Below are positions 44,173-52,810 of a stretch of DNA of 54,728 bases, piece by piece. How positions within the stretch are numbered: the first letter of the stretch is position 1; every line of letters starts with the position of its first letter. Source of the stretch: an uncultured Gammaproteobacteria bacterium (GTDB lineage Bacteria; Pseudomonadota; Gammaproteobacteria; Steroidobacterales; UBA11654); NCBI GenBank assembly GCA_902595845.1, contig CACJRN010000010.1, positions 1 to 54,728 on the forward strand, read 5' to 3'. The notes below the pieces were generated by a model, which ran no database searches, had not been told where the DNA came from, and worked only from the letters and a program-made list of their open reading frames with translations. Both the position numbers and the translations under genes were made by a program.

Positions 44173-44790
44173 TTAACTCTGTAAATTTAGATGACCCGAC
44201 TCTATTAAACGATCTTCAATAAACTCCATAAGGGCATGACCAGCTGTGATGTGAGATTCTTGGATTCTTCCAGTATTACTGCTTGGCACAAGAAACACAT
44301 TATCACAATATTTTACTGCATCTCCCCCTCCTGCGCCAAGAAAGCCATAGACTTTGATTCCCATGTCTTTAGCGGCCTTCATTGCTAGAATGACATTTTC
44401 TGAGTTTCCTGAGGTAGTGATTGCAATCAGACAGTCTCCTTTTCTACCTAATGACTCAACCATCCTTTCGAATATTTTATGATAACCAAAGTCATTGCCA
44501 CATGCTGTTAGTGTTGATGTATCTTGAGCAAGAGCTATTGCGGGGATGCCCTCTCTATTATTCATTGGCCTAAGCCTAATTAGCATTTCTGCTGCAAGAT
44601 GTTGTGCATCAGCTGCAGAACCACCATTGCCACAAAACATCATTTTTTTCCCATCTTGAATTAACTGAGTAATCTCCAGTCCCATTTGAGCAATATTTTC
44701 TATTTGTTCTCCAAAACAAGCTTCTTTAACTGTAATTGACTCCTGAAACAGATGCTCAATTTGAGCGACTTGTGATTCTAGTTTTCTCAT
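44173..44790 (-). CDS. gmhA: Phosphoheptose isomerase (GmhA)-like SIS protein
   Basis: A 205-residue SIS-domain protein with the GmhA features CGNGGSAADAQHLAAE at about residues 53-68, ACGNDFGY, TTSGNSENV, and ESHITAGHA. GmhA converts sedoheptulose 7-phosphate to D-glycero-D-manno-heptose 7-phosphate. Here it heads a set of KdsC-type phosphatase, NeuB and NeuA genes, so it may instead isomerise the phosphorylated sugar used by that NeuB. It could also be the cell's ordinary heptose gene. Confidence 0.85.
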   Translation of the reverse strand: MRKLESQVAQIEHLFQESITVKEACFGEQIENIAQMGLEITQLIQDGKKMMFCGNGGSAADAQHLAAEMLIRLRPMNNREGIPAIALAQDTSTLTACGNDFGYHKIFERMVESLGRKGDCLIAITTSGNSENVILAMKAAKDMGIKVYGFLGAGGGDAVKYCDNVFLVPSSNTGRIQESHITAGHALMEFIEDRLIESGHLNLQS

Positions 44791-44828
44791 ATTTATTATA
44801 ATTCCATATATCTTAATAATTACTTACT

Positions 44829-44845
44829 AGTCTATAAGATAGACT
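44829..44845 (-). repeat. Perfect inverted repeat, 7-base arms, 3-base loop
   Basis: AGTCTAT-AAG-ATAGACT on the plus strand, in the 69-base gap (the largest in the locus) between the SAF-type NeuB gene and gmhA. In the transcript it would form a hairpin about 15 bases after the NeuB stop, without a following U-run. It may act as a processing or attenuation site rather than a true terminator. Confidence 0.4.
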
Positions 44846-44859
44846 CAAAGAAATTAATA

Positions 44860-45921
44860 TTATTCTTTTGCAAACATCTCCCATTGGAGAATTGTATCTT
44901 CAGGGATACTTTGATTAGATATAAAACTACAGACTTCATCAATTTTAGAAGGGCAAATTCCATGAGCCGGCCTTTTCCATGTCAAATCCTCCTTAGTGAT
45001 AGTCTTTCCTTTTTCTATATGATGTTTCGCAACCAAACTTCTTCTGGCATTTTTTCTTGCTGGATCCTCAGAGTTCAATGCTCTTTTATTGTGACTTCCA
45101 ACTAATTTCAAGATATTTTCTATACTAGAATTAAACATCTCTAAATCTTTCTTATCCATTGCGTGATAGTGATCATTGCCAAGCAATGTTTTGTCATGTG
45201 TGAAATGTTTTTCAATGATAGAAGCTCCCATTAAGGTCGCCATCTCTAATGTTTTCATTTTTTTTGGAAGTGTGTGATCCGAAAGTCCAATAAGATTATC
45301 TGGATATCTCACCTGAAGATCTTTCATCATTCCAAGGTTAGCATTTTCATCTTCAGTTGGATAATTCAAAATACAATGAAGAATAGCTAAATCAACATTC
45401 TTCTTTTTTATCCATTTGACTGCGCGATCAATTTCATCAGTATTCGAGGCGCCTGTTGATAGGATTATTGGCTTACCAAAATCAGCTATGTACTCAATAA
45501 AAGGCTTATTTGTTATGTCAGAGGAGGATATCTTGTAGACATCCATTAAGTCATTAAGAAAAAGAGCAGAGTCAATATCAAATGGAGTACTCATAAAGTC
45601 TATCCCAGCTTTATCGCAATGAAGCTTAAGCTCTTCAAACTCTTTCTTCCAAAATTTATCATACTTTTTAAATAGCTTATACTGGCTTTCAGTTGGTTCC
45701 TCAGACCTATCCCAATAGGAAGGAGAGTCCTTTGATGCTATTGTTTCTGCTTTGTAAGTTTGAAATTTTATTACATCTGCGTTTGCTTCCGAGGCTTCAT
45801 CTATTAAGCGCTTTGCATTTTCCATATCTCCTTCATGATTGACTCCAGCTTCAGCAATGATAAGTGGCTTTCTTACAAGGCCATGATTTACCTCTAAATT
45901 AAAAATATCTATTGTCTTCAT
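44860..45921 (-). CDS. NeuB/SpsE-family nonulosonate synthase with SAF domain
   Basis: A 353-residue PEP-dependent synthase: IIAEAGVNHEGDMENAK near residues 21-37, VIKFQTYKAE, ISSSDITN, LSTGASNTDEI, and LSDHT. The C-terminal SAF domain (about 290-350, RRSLVAKHHIEKGKTI) is present. In the usual PGPDHxxSLxP position it reads LLGNDHYHAMD, so the sugar pocket differs from PseI and LegI. It begins a set with a methyltransferase, SpsF-, PseG- and aminotransferase-like genes, resembling the Bacillus spsCEFG order, with product unknown. Confidence 0.87.
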   Translation of the reverse strand: MKTIDIFNLEVNHGLVRKPLIIAEAGVNHEGDMENAKRLIDEASEANADVIKFQTYKAETIASKDSPSYWDRSEEPTESQYKLFKKYDKFWKKEFEELKLHCDKAGIDFMSTPFDIDSALFLNDLMDVYKISSSDITNKPFIEYIADFGKPIILSTGASNTDEIDRAVKWIKKKNVDLAILHCILNYPTEDENANLGMMKDLQVRYPDNLIGLSDHTLPKKMKTLEMATLMGASIIEKHFTHDKTLLGNDHYHAMDKKDLEMFNSSIENILKLVGSHNKRALNSEDPARKNARRSLVAKHHIEKGKTITKEDLTWKRPAHGICPSKIDEVCSFISNQSIPEDTILQWEMFAKE

Positions 45922-45925
45922 CTGA

Positions 45926-46729
45926 TTATGGTTTTTGAATTGTAAGGACGTAGGCTTGTATCTTTTCTTTCTTGTTAATTATATGCTCTATATGATATTT
46001 TCCTGCCTTTTCAAACATCTCCATATACTCCGCTTTTGAATAATGCTTGTCTCCTTGCTCGAGATGAGGTGGAAACAGATCACTATACTTTGGAAAAAAG
46101 CTACGATCTTTTCGATAGTTTTTATAATTGATCGCTAGCTTAATAAAATGCTTAATTGCCTGTTTCAAATGATCGAATAAATTAAAATAGTGCTCGCCAA
46201 TGATTAAAATTTTCGCACCATTTTTAGCCATACGATTAATCTCTTCGAGTAACTCAATAGGGCTCTGTGAATGGTGAAAGGCTTGGCTAAGTAAAATAAT
46301 ATCAAATGAATTCTTCTCTAAACCAAGATTGAGGAAATCACCCCTTATTAATTCAACGGGATAGTTGTGACCATAATGTTTAAGGGTGAGTGGAGCTAAT
46401 TTATGTATTCTATGCTTAGAAAAATCTACTGCAGTAAGATGTGAAGGTTGTTTATTCTTTAGCCACCATGATTCCAACCAACATGTGCCAGAACCTAGAG
46501 ATAGTATCGTCTGCTGATCCTCAGATATCGAAGAAGAGTCAATACATAAATTCAGCTGTTTATGAACATCTGTTAAATGTGTTGATGATTCAAGCTTTTT
46601 GAATCCTATCTCAACATTAAATGCTTTTGTTGATTCCTTATCAGAGTCATTCCAGTAACCAAAACTAGGATCTCCCTTAATATTTTCTTTTTCAATAAGG
46701 TCGGTTATTTTAATTTCGTTCTGTCTCAT
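45926..46729 (-). CDS. Class I SAM-dependent methyltransferase
   Basis: A 267-residue protein with SAM motif I ILSLGSGTCWLESWW near residues 74-88, acidic AVDFS, and post-I motif IILLSQAFHHSQSPIELLEEINR, typical of class I methyltransferases. It lies 4 bases from the NeuB-like gene and overlaps the SpsF-like gene by 4. It probably methylates the nonulosonic acid or another residue. Not further assignable. Confidence 0.8.
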   Translation of the reverse strand: MRQNEIKITDLIEKENIKGDPSFGYWNDSDKESTKAFNVEIGFKKLESSTHLTDVHKQLNLCIDSSSISEDQQTILSLGSGTCWLESWWLKNKQPSHLTAVDFSKHRIHKLAPLTLKHYGHNYPVELIRGDFLNLGLEKNSFDIILLSQAFHHSQSPIELLEEINRMAKNGAKILIIGEHYFNLFDHLKQAIKHFIKLAINYKNYRKDRSFFPKYSDLFPPHLEQGDKHYSKAEYMEMFEKAGKYHIEHIINKKEKIQAYVLTIQKP

Positions 46730-47418
46730 TGCTTTCTTTTATCTTTTTGAATATTTAATTCTATTATTTCTTTGGCTTCCATTGATATTTTATAGTCCTT
46801 TAACCTTAATTTATCCAAGTCTTCCTGCGTATCAACATCAAACTTCAAGTGAGGATAAGCTATGATTTCAGGAGGGTCAAAAGTTTTAATAATAAAATCT
46901 TCTTTATTTTCCCAAACAAAATTGAAAACATGTTCACGATGATCTTCTTCTATTGCAACATTATTTATTTTATCTAAAGTCATAAATGAACATATCTCAG
47001 CGCCTAGACCATCTGGATATCTGTTGTTTCTTGGCATATGGTTATAGGCATAATCGCAGTTATTGGCTTTATAGAACTCGACTAATCGATCTAATTCGCT
47101 GGCACATATAAGCGGATTATCTCCACAAATCCTTACTATTAGATCAGCTGAGTACTCGATAGAAGCTTCATAAAATCGATTAAGCACATCATTTTCGCTT
47201 CCTCTAAATACATTTACATTAAATGATTCTAGATGATCAGATAATTCATCATTTTCTTTTGTTTGTGGAATTGCAGCTACAAACTCATCAATATTCTTTG
47301 CTTTCCTGACCCTCTTAATAATCCACTCAATAAGCGGATAACCATTAAAATCCATTAACATTTTCATGGGCAGCCTATGCGAGCCCATCCTTGCTTGAAT
47401 AATTCCTATTGTTTTCAT
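46726..47418 (-). CDS. SpsF-like cytidylyltransferase
   Basis: A 230-residue GT-A-fold nucleotidyltransferase: IGIIQARMGSHRLPMKML at residues 4-21, LIVRICGDNPLICASE, NRYPDGLGAEI and HLKFDVDTQEDL. This is the SpsF family, associated with NeuB-like SpsE and PseG-like SpsG in spore-coat and polysaccharide loci. It may activate the product of the NeuB-like gene at 44860-45921, in parallel with NeuA and KdsB elsewhere in the window. Confidence 0.85.
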   Translation of the reverse strand: MKTIGIIQARMGSHRLPMKMLMDFNGYPLIEWIIKRVRKAKNIDEFVAAIPQTKENDELSDHLESFNVNVFRGSENDVLNRFYEASIEYSADLIVRICGDNPLICASELDRLVEFYKANNCDYAYNHMPRNNRYPDGLGAEICSFMTLDKINNVAIEEDHREHVFNFVWENKEDFIIKTFDPPEIIAYPHLKFDVDTQEDLDKLRLKDYKISMEAKEIIELNIQKDKRKQ

Positions 47419-47425
47419 CCTATGA

Positions 47426-48412
47426 TTAAGACGATTTGTTTAGAATTAAGTTAACGACTTTTTTTCTATTTTTATCAAACTTATACTGCCTCATTTTTGA
47501 ATAAAGATCATTTCTATGCGAATGATTTTCAACTAGCTTCTGAAATGCAAGAAAAATATCGCTTGTTATCTCCTCTGATTGTGGAGAATTTTTCTTTAGA
47601 ACAACAAAGCCTCTGTCTGAAGATGCAAACTCATGCGTTCCTTCTCTATCATGCTGAGGTATTGCAATTGATGGGATATTCATGTGAGCAAGCTCATAAA
47701 CAGTTCTTCCATTTGATGTTATTGCTATCTCACATTTCTCCATGATCTTTGAAATAATTCCGGGTGAATTTTTTAAAACTGTGTTCTCGTCATTTTTTGT
47801 TAATTCTTCCAGTTTTTCATATTCCAAATACCCTGGACCTGTCACAATGCTTATCTTAATTTGATGTTGTTTACAGAATTCCTTGATTGACAAATATGCT
47901 TTCAATGTACAATTTAGTTTATCAATACCTCCAAAAGACAAAAGAACACTTTTAACATCTTTAAATGACTCATGAGGATTTGCATTATCAAACTCTTCTC
48001 TTACAAAAAAATACTGACTTCCCCAAAGAATATTATCTGACTCAATAATTGGAGTTTCAAAAAGTTCATTAATAGTAATATCTGCTTGCTTAGCACCACT
48101 GCCAAGATCCTCAAAATTAATCACTCTAATACCTGCATTTTTTAGAGGAAACACATCATGCTCATGTGTATCCAAAATATCATTAATAACTATATCTGGC
48201 ATTTCAGAGAGTAGCCTTTGAACAATATTATCTTTCTTTTCACTGATTATCGGAAATTGACCATTAATAATCTTATTCACTGTCTTGCTATCTGAGTCTT
48301 CTGTAATAAATAAAACTTTATTCTCAGACATCTCATGAGCTAGAGTTAATGATCTATATACATGACCTGACCCAACTAGAGGGTTAGCAATTACTCTAAA
48401 AATAATTACCAT
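47426..48412 (-). CDS. PseG/SpsG-like nucleotide-sugar hydrolase
   Basis: A 328-residue GT-B-like protein: the N-terminal FRVIANPLVGSGHVYRSLTLA has the catalytic-type His at residue 17, as in Campylobacter PseG, and the C-terminal domain has LLSFGGIDKLNCT and AITSNGRTVYELAH with IAIPQHDRE. PseG removes UDP from a 2,4-diacetamido sugar in pseudaminic acid synthesis. No PseB dehydratase or PseH acetyltransferase is seen here, so the substrate may differ. The family also includes glycosyltransferases. Confidence 0.8.
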   Translation of the reverse strand: MVIIFRVIANPLVGSGHVYRSLTLAHEMSENKVLFITEDSDSKTVNKIINGQFPIISEKKDNIVQRLLSEMPDIVINDILDTHEHDVFPLKNAGIRVINFEDLGSGAKQADITINELFETPIIESDNILWGSQYFFVREEFDNANPHESFKDVKSVLLSFGGIDKLNCTLKAYLSIKEFCKQHQIKISIVTGPGYLEYEKLEELTKNDENTVLKNSPGIISKIMEKCEIAITSNGRTVYELAHMNIPSIAIPQHDREGTHEFASSDRGFVVLKKNSPQSEEITSDIFLAFQKLVENHSHRNDLYSKMRQYKFDKNRKKVVNLILNKSS

Positions 48413-48429
48413 TTTCTTCTCTTGGTTAT

Positions 48430-49602
48430 TTAAAGACTCTTCAATACGCGTTTTGTTGAGTCGATAATTTGATCTAATTCAGAATCTGTCAACATGTGTT
48501 GAAATGGGAATGAAATCATATTGTCAAAAAATCTATCAGCATTAGGGCAATTGGCCTCTCCATAACCTAGCTTTTGATAGAGATCATAGCGATTGAGTGG
48601 ATAGTACTGAACAACGCACTGAATACCTTCATCGAATGCCATTTTTCTTATAAAACTATCCCTTTTACCACTCTTATCCATTGCAACCAATAGATGATAG
48701 TTGTGTCTATCATTATCAACTCTATGAAACTCTAATTGATCAAAATCTTGCATTGCATCAATAAAGTAAATAGCTCTTTCTCTCTTTTGATCATTGAGTT
48801 GATCAATCCTTTTTAACAACTCAATACCGATCGCGCACTCGACTTCTCCCAAACAATAGTTACTTGGCATAATTGGTTCATTATCAAGGATAGGAAGGTC
48901 CACATTTCCCATAGCAGGCTGCCAATAATTCTCTCTCTCAAAATTAAAGCCACAGTGGCCATTGTGCCTAAGCATTGGTATTAACTCTTTATATTTTGAG
49001 TCATTCGTAGTTATCATTCCTCCCTCACCAAGGGTCGTCATATTCTTGTGAGAGTGAAAAGAAAAAACACCAAAATCAGCAAAAGTCCCTGTCATCCTTG
49101 TATCCAATCTTACTCCTAAAGATTGAGCGGCATCTTCAACAACTACTATATTCATACCTTCAACTAACTCCACAATCTCATCGATCTGTGCTCCAAAACC
49201 ATACAAGTGTGGAACAACAATTGCCCTTGTATTTTTTGTTAAGCAAGCTTCGATTGTTTCCTTTGTTACCACTCTGGTCTGAAGATCTATATCAGCCCAA
49301 ACAATTTTTGCACCGGCTTTTAAAAAAGGGTATGCGCTGGATGTATAAGTATGTGATGGAATGATGACTTCATCATTATTTTTAAATTGGCATATCTGTG
49401 CAGATAACTCCAAGGCAGATGTTGCTGTATTTACAGTGAATGAATATTTTGATCCTGCGTAATCAGAGAATGATTTTTCAAATTCATCCTTATATTTACT
49501 TTGAGTAAGAGAAAGAGGTGCATGCATAGCCTCAATAACTGCTTCTATCTCGCTTTCAACATATGCATGACCACGCCCAGAAAATGGTATTTTGAAGTTC
49601 AT
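48430..49602 (-). CDS. DegT/DnrJ/EryC1-type PLP aminotransferase
   Basis: A 390-residue sugar aminotransferase with VNTATSALELSA near residues 57-68, VVEDAAQSLG (D157), the PLP lysine K186 in SFHSHKNMTTLGEGG, and the YYPLNRYDL segment near the end. It could aminate a nucleotide 4-keto sugar (PseC/PerA type). Its 3-base link to a KdnB-like dehydrogenase gene suggests instead the KdnA-like role of aminating a terminal aldehyde on an ulosonic acid. Sequence alone does not decide. Confidence 0.88.
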   Translation of the reverse strand: MNFKIPFSGRGHAYVESEIEAVIEAMHAPLSLTQSKYKDEFEKSFSDYAGSKYSFTVNTATSALELSAQICQFKNNDEVIIPSHTYTSSAYPFLKAGAKIVWADIDLQTRVVTKETIEACLTKNTRAIVVPHLYGFGAQIDEIVELVEGMNIVVVEDAAQSLGVRLDTRMTGTFADFGVFSFHSHKNMTTLGEGGMITTNDSKYKELIPMLRHNGHCGFNFERENYWQPAMGNVDLPILDNEPIMPSNYCLGEVECAIGIELLKRIDQLNDQKRERAIYFIDAMQDFDQLEFHRVDNDRHNYHLLVAMDKSGKRDSFIRKMAFDEGIQCVVQYYPLNRYDLYQKLGYGEANCPNADRFFDNMISFPFQHMLTDSELDQIIDSTKRVLKSL

Positions 49603-49605
49603 AAC

Positions 49606-50706
49606 CTAAATCCTATTAAATATTTCTATAACCTTATCCTTGGTTAGGATACTTTTGAAATCATCACCAAGTCCATTGGTGAGTGGCTTCTCATGAATGA
49701 TGGATGAATCATATAATTTATCGAACTGTTCATTACTCAAATCGTTGCAAATACCCCTAGGTACCTTAATGCCGTGCCTTTCAATAGCATCGCTAATAAT
49801 CCGATGTTCATTGGGATAGTACTCTTCCATGGCAAGCATAACCAAACAATTCGCTAGAGTGTGGGGGACCTGGAGAACAACACTCAAGCCAGCGGAAAAA
49901 GGGTGCACTAAAGCAGTCATGCTATTTGCAATTGCAATTCCTCCAAAATAAGAGGCTAGCATTGCTTTGGTTCTACCGTCATTTGATCTAATATCATCAA
50001 GTTTAAATATTTCTTCGCAAAGAGATTTGCCCATCTTTGCATATGAATCCGCAAAATCATTCCTTAGCATTCCGCTGAGTGGTTCAACACAATGAAAATA
50101 TGCATCAGTTACAGTGTAGAAAAAAATATCTTTAGGCACTGACCGTGTTAAATCAGGATCTAATAAAAGTTCGTCAAATAACGTAAAGTCGCTATTCATC
50201 CCCAGCTTTAATCCTGTTTTTTCATTTATCAATACACAGGTTCTTGAGCTTTCAGCACCTGTCCCCGAAAGTGTAGGCACACCAATCTTGTAAACTCCCT
50301 TATTTTTGACCAAGTCCCAACCTTGATAGTCTTCCGCATCTCCCTCATTATTCAAGAGGTTACTCAACGCTTTTACTATATCAAGAGTCACGCCACCACC
50401 AATTGCAACTAGACCTCCTGGACTCTCACTCTGAGATTGATGTCTATCTCTAAGATCATTAATTAAAGTCGTAGTAGGCTCTTTTGATGAGTCTATGTAA
50501 TAGATTTCAGTATTCTCAATTGATTTCAATGGATTAATCATAGCCTCATTTGATTCAAAAAAGTCATCGATATAAATTACAAAATTTTTAGACTTATTTT
50601 CTATTTCATGAATTGACTGCCTTTCCAATATGATTGATTTTAGTTGGCTAAAAGCACCTCGACCAAATGCAATATTTTTTATGCTACTAATATTTGAAAT
50701 ATCCAT
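49606..50706 (-). CDS. KdnB-like iron-containing alcohol dehydrogenase
   Basis: A 366-residue Fe-ADH: NIAFGRGAFSQL, EPTTTLINDL, GGGVTLDIVKAL (NAD loop, 103-114), DYQGWDLVK, GVPTLSGTGAESSRT and KLGMNSDFTLFD. Metal ligands D201, H205, H268 and H282 are present. These segments recall Shewanella KdnB, which oxidises the C8 hydroxyl of Kdo before transamination to Kdo8N (from memory). The gene sits before a DegT aminotransferase, as expected for such a pair. The substrate might be Kdo or a nonulosonic acid. Confidence 0.82.
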   Translation of the reverse strand: MDISNISSIKNIAFGRGAFSQLKSIILERQSIHEIENKSKNFVIYIDDFFESNEAMINPLKSIENTEIYYIDSSKEPTTTLINDLRDRHQSQSESPGGLVAIGGGVTLDIVKALSNLLNNEGDAEDYQGWDLVKNKGVYKIGVPTLSGTGAESSRTCVLINEKTGLKLGMNSDFTLFDELLLDPDLTRSVPKDIFFYTVTDAYFHCVEPLSGMLRNDFADSYAKMGKSLCEEIFKLDDIRSNDGRTKAMLASYFGGIAIANSMTALVHPFSAGLSVVLQVPHTLANCLVMLAMEEYYPNEHRIISDAIERHGIKVPRGICNDLSNEQFDKLYDSSIIHEKPLTNGLGDDFKSILTKDKVIEIFNRI

Positions 50707-50724
50707 CTGCTTCTCCGATTTAAT

Positions 50725-51798
50725 TCATTCCCTAGATTGGTAAGAGTTTAAAATCTTTTCTTGTTTTGCTGACTCTAGGTCAGCATCAACCATTTCTGTA
50801 ACTAGTTCTTCAAAGCTTGTTTTTGCCGACCATCCAAGCTTTTCTTTGGCTTTACTGCAATCACCTAGAAGAGTTTCAACCTCTGTTGGTCTGTAGTATC
50901 TTTCTGAAACTTTGACAACTGTTTTTTCTGTTATTTTATCAATAGCCACTTCATCAGCGCCTGAGCCTTTCCAGTAAAGCTCCATGCCAAGTTTCTTACC
51001 AACCAGCTCGATAAACTGTCTAACAGAATATTGCTGACCAGTTGATATAACAAAATCCTCTGCAGAATCTTGCTGAAGCATCAACCATTGTGCTTCGACG
51101 AAGTCTCTCGCATGACCCCAATCTCTCTTTGAATCTAAATTCCCTATGTATAGATGATCTTGTAAGTTTAGAGATATTCTAGAAAGAGCCCTCGTTATCT
51201 TTCTTGTTACAAATGTCTCTCCTCTTAGAGGTGATTCGTGATTAAAAAGGATTCCATTGCAGGCATAAATGCCATATGCTTCCCTATAATTTACAGTAAT
51301 CCAATATGCATATAGTTTTGCTACACCATAAGGGCTTCTTGGATAGAATGGCGTGTTCTCGGTCTGAGGTGTTTCCATAACCTTGCCAAAAAGTTCTGAG
51401 GTAGATGCCTGATAAAATCTAGTTTTGTCATTTAGTTTGAGAATCCTAATTGCATCAAGGATTCTAAGGGTTCCTAGCGCGTCTGTATTTGCTGTATACT
51501 CAGGTTGTTCAAATGAAACTGCTACATGTGACTGAGCAGCCAGATTATAAACTTCATTGGGCTCAATATCATTCATGATCCTTATAATGCTTGACGACTC
51601 TGTCATGTCACCATGATGAAGTATAAAATTTCTATCTTTGACATCAACTTCTTGATAAAGATGATCAATACGATCTGTATTGATAAGAGAAGTTCTCCTC
51701 TTGATCCCATGAACCTCATAGCCCTTGTTAATAAGGAATTCTGCAAGATATGCGCCATCCTGTCCTGTTATTCCCGTAATTAATGCAACTCTTTTCAT
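50725..51798 (-). CDS. gmd: GDP-mannose 4,6-dehydratase
   Basis: A 357-residue extended [19 protein letters not shown] at residues 7-22, [31 protein letters not shown] and [12 protein letters not shown] (catalytic Tyr/Lys), [30 protein letters not shown]. It converts GDP-D-mannose to GDP-4-keto-6-deoxymannose. With fcl starting right upstream it makes GDP-L-fucose. No manA, manB or manC is in the window. Confidence 0.96.
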   Translation of the reverse strand: MKRVALITGITGQDGAYLAEFLINKGYEVHGIKRRTSLINTDRIDHLYQEVDVKDRNFILHHGDMTESSSIIRIMNDIEPNEVYNLAAQSHVAVSFEQPEYTANTDALGTLRILDAIRILKLNDKTRFYQASTSELFGKVMETPQTENTPFYPRSPYGVAKLYAYWITVNYREAYGIYACNGILFNHESPLRGETFVTRKITRALSRISLNLQDHLYIGNLDSKRDWGHARDFVEAQWLMLQQDSAEDFVISTGQQYSVRQFIELVGKKLGMELYWKGSGADEVAIDKITEKTVVKVSERYYRPTEVETLLGDCSKAKEKLGWSAKTSFEELVTEMVDADLESAKQEKILNSYQSRE

Positions 51799-51800
51799 TT

Positions 51801-52772
51801 TCAGCTTCTTATTGATTCTAAATTACTGCATAGCCAATCATAAGTAGAATGAAGTCCATCTTCTAGCTCAATTGATGAACGCCAGCCCATCTTATTGATT
51901 AATGATGTATCAAGCAACTTTCTTGGCGTTCCATCTGGCATTTCAGTATTGAACAGTATTTCTCCCTTGAAGCCAACCACATCCATAATAATTTCTGCTA
52001 ATTCAGAGATCATAATTTCGTTACCACTTCCAACATTGATATGTGATGTCATAGGTTTTGTATTCATTTGATAAGACTCTTTTTCAAGGCCTAAAATGTA
52101 TAATACTGCAGATGCCAAATCATCAACGTGAAGAAATTCTCTTTTTGGCTTTCCTGTACCCCAAATCTCCACAGATTTGAGTTTATTTATTTTTGCATTA
52201 TGAAACTTGTATAGCATTGCTGGAATGACATGTGCATTTTTAGTATCAAAATTATCATTTGGCCCATATAGATTTGTTGGCATTAAGGATCTGAAATCAC
52301 ATCCATATTGTCTATTATATGATTCGCACATTTTGATTCCTGCAATCTTTGCTATCGCATAGGGTTCATTTGTTGGTTCTAATTGACCACTCAGCAGGAT
52401 ATCTTCACTCATAGGCTGTGATGATAATTTAGGATATATGCATGAACTACCAAGAAAGATCAATTTTTCTACGTTTGCGAGATAAGCTCCATGGATAATA
52501 TTATTTTGTATCGTAAGGTTTTCATGAATGAACTCGGCAGGAAAATTATCATTAGCATATATACCGCCAACCTTTGCTGCAGCTGTAATCACTATCCTCG
52601 GCTTTTCTGACTTGAGAAGAGCCTCTACGTTAGCTCTATTTAGTAAATCAAGTTCTTTTCTTGGAAGGATCAAAATATTCTTAAAACCTTGATCCTTGAG
52701 TAACTTCAAAATAGAAGATCCGACCATACCCTTATGGCCAGCTAGGAAAATTTTATCCTCTAAATATATCAA
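51801..52772 (-). CDS. fcl: GDP-L-fucose synthase
   Basis: A 323-residue epimerase/reductase: [11 protein letters not shown] near residues 10-20, [54 protein letters not shown] and [10 protein letters not shown]. It completes GDP-L-fucose synthesis after Gmd. The predicted start is TTG. The gene lies 2 bases before gmd and 38 after the wzz gene. Confidence 0.96.
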   Translation of the reverse strand: MIYLEDKIFLAGHKGMVGSSILKLLKDQGFKNILILPRKELDLLNRANVEALLKSEKPRIVITAAAKVGGIYANDNFPAEFIHENLTIQNNIIHGAYLANVEKLIFLGSSCIYPKLSSQPMSEDILLSGQLEPTNEPYAIAKIAGIKMCESYNRQYGCDFRSLMPTNLYGPNDNFDTKNAHVIPAMLYKFHNAKINKLKSVEIWGTGKPKREFLHVDDLASAVLYILGLEKESYQMNTKPMTSHINVGSGNEIMISELAEIIMDVVGFKGEILFNTEMPDGTPRKLLDTSLINKMGWRSSIELEDGLHSTYDWLCSNLESIRS

Positions 52773-52810
52773 TCTGATGTCTCTTACTTGAGCTTAAATA
52801 TTTATATTGA

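Noticed and set aside
48430-49602. Naming the aminotransferase KdnA or PseC
   Set aside because: By eye it is not clearly closer to either; only the neighbouring KdnB-like and PseG-like genes hint at each, so only the family is given.
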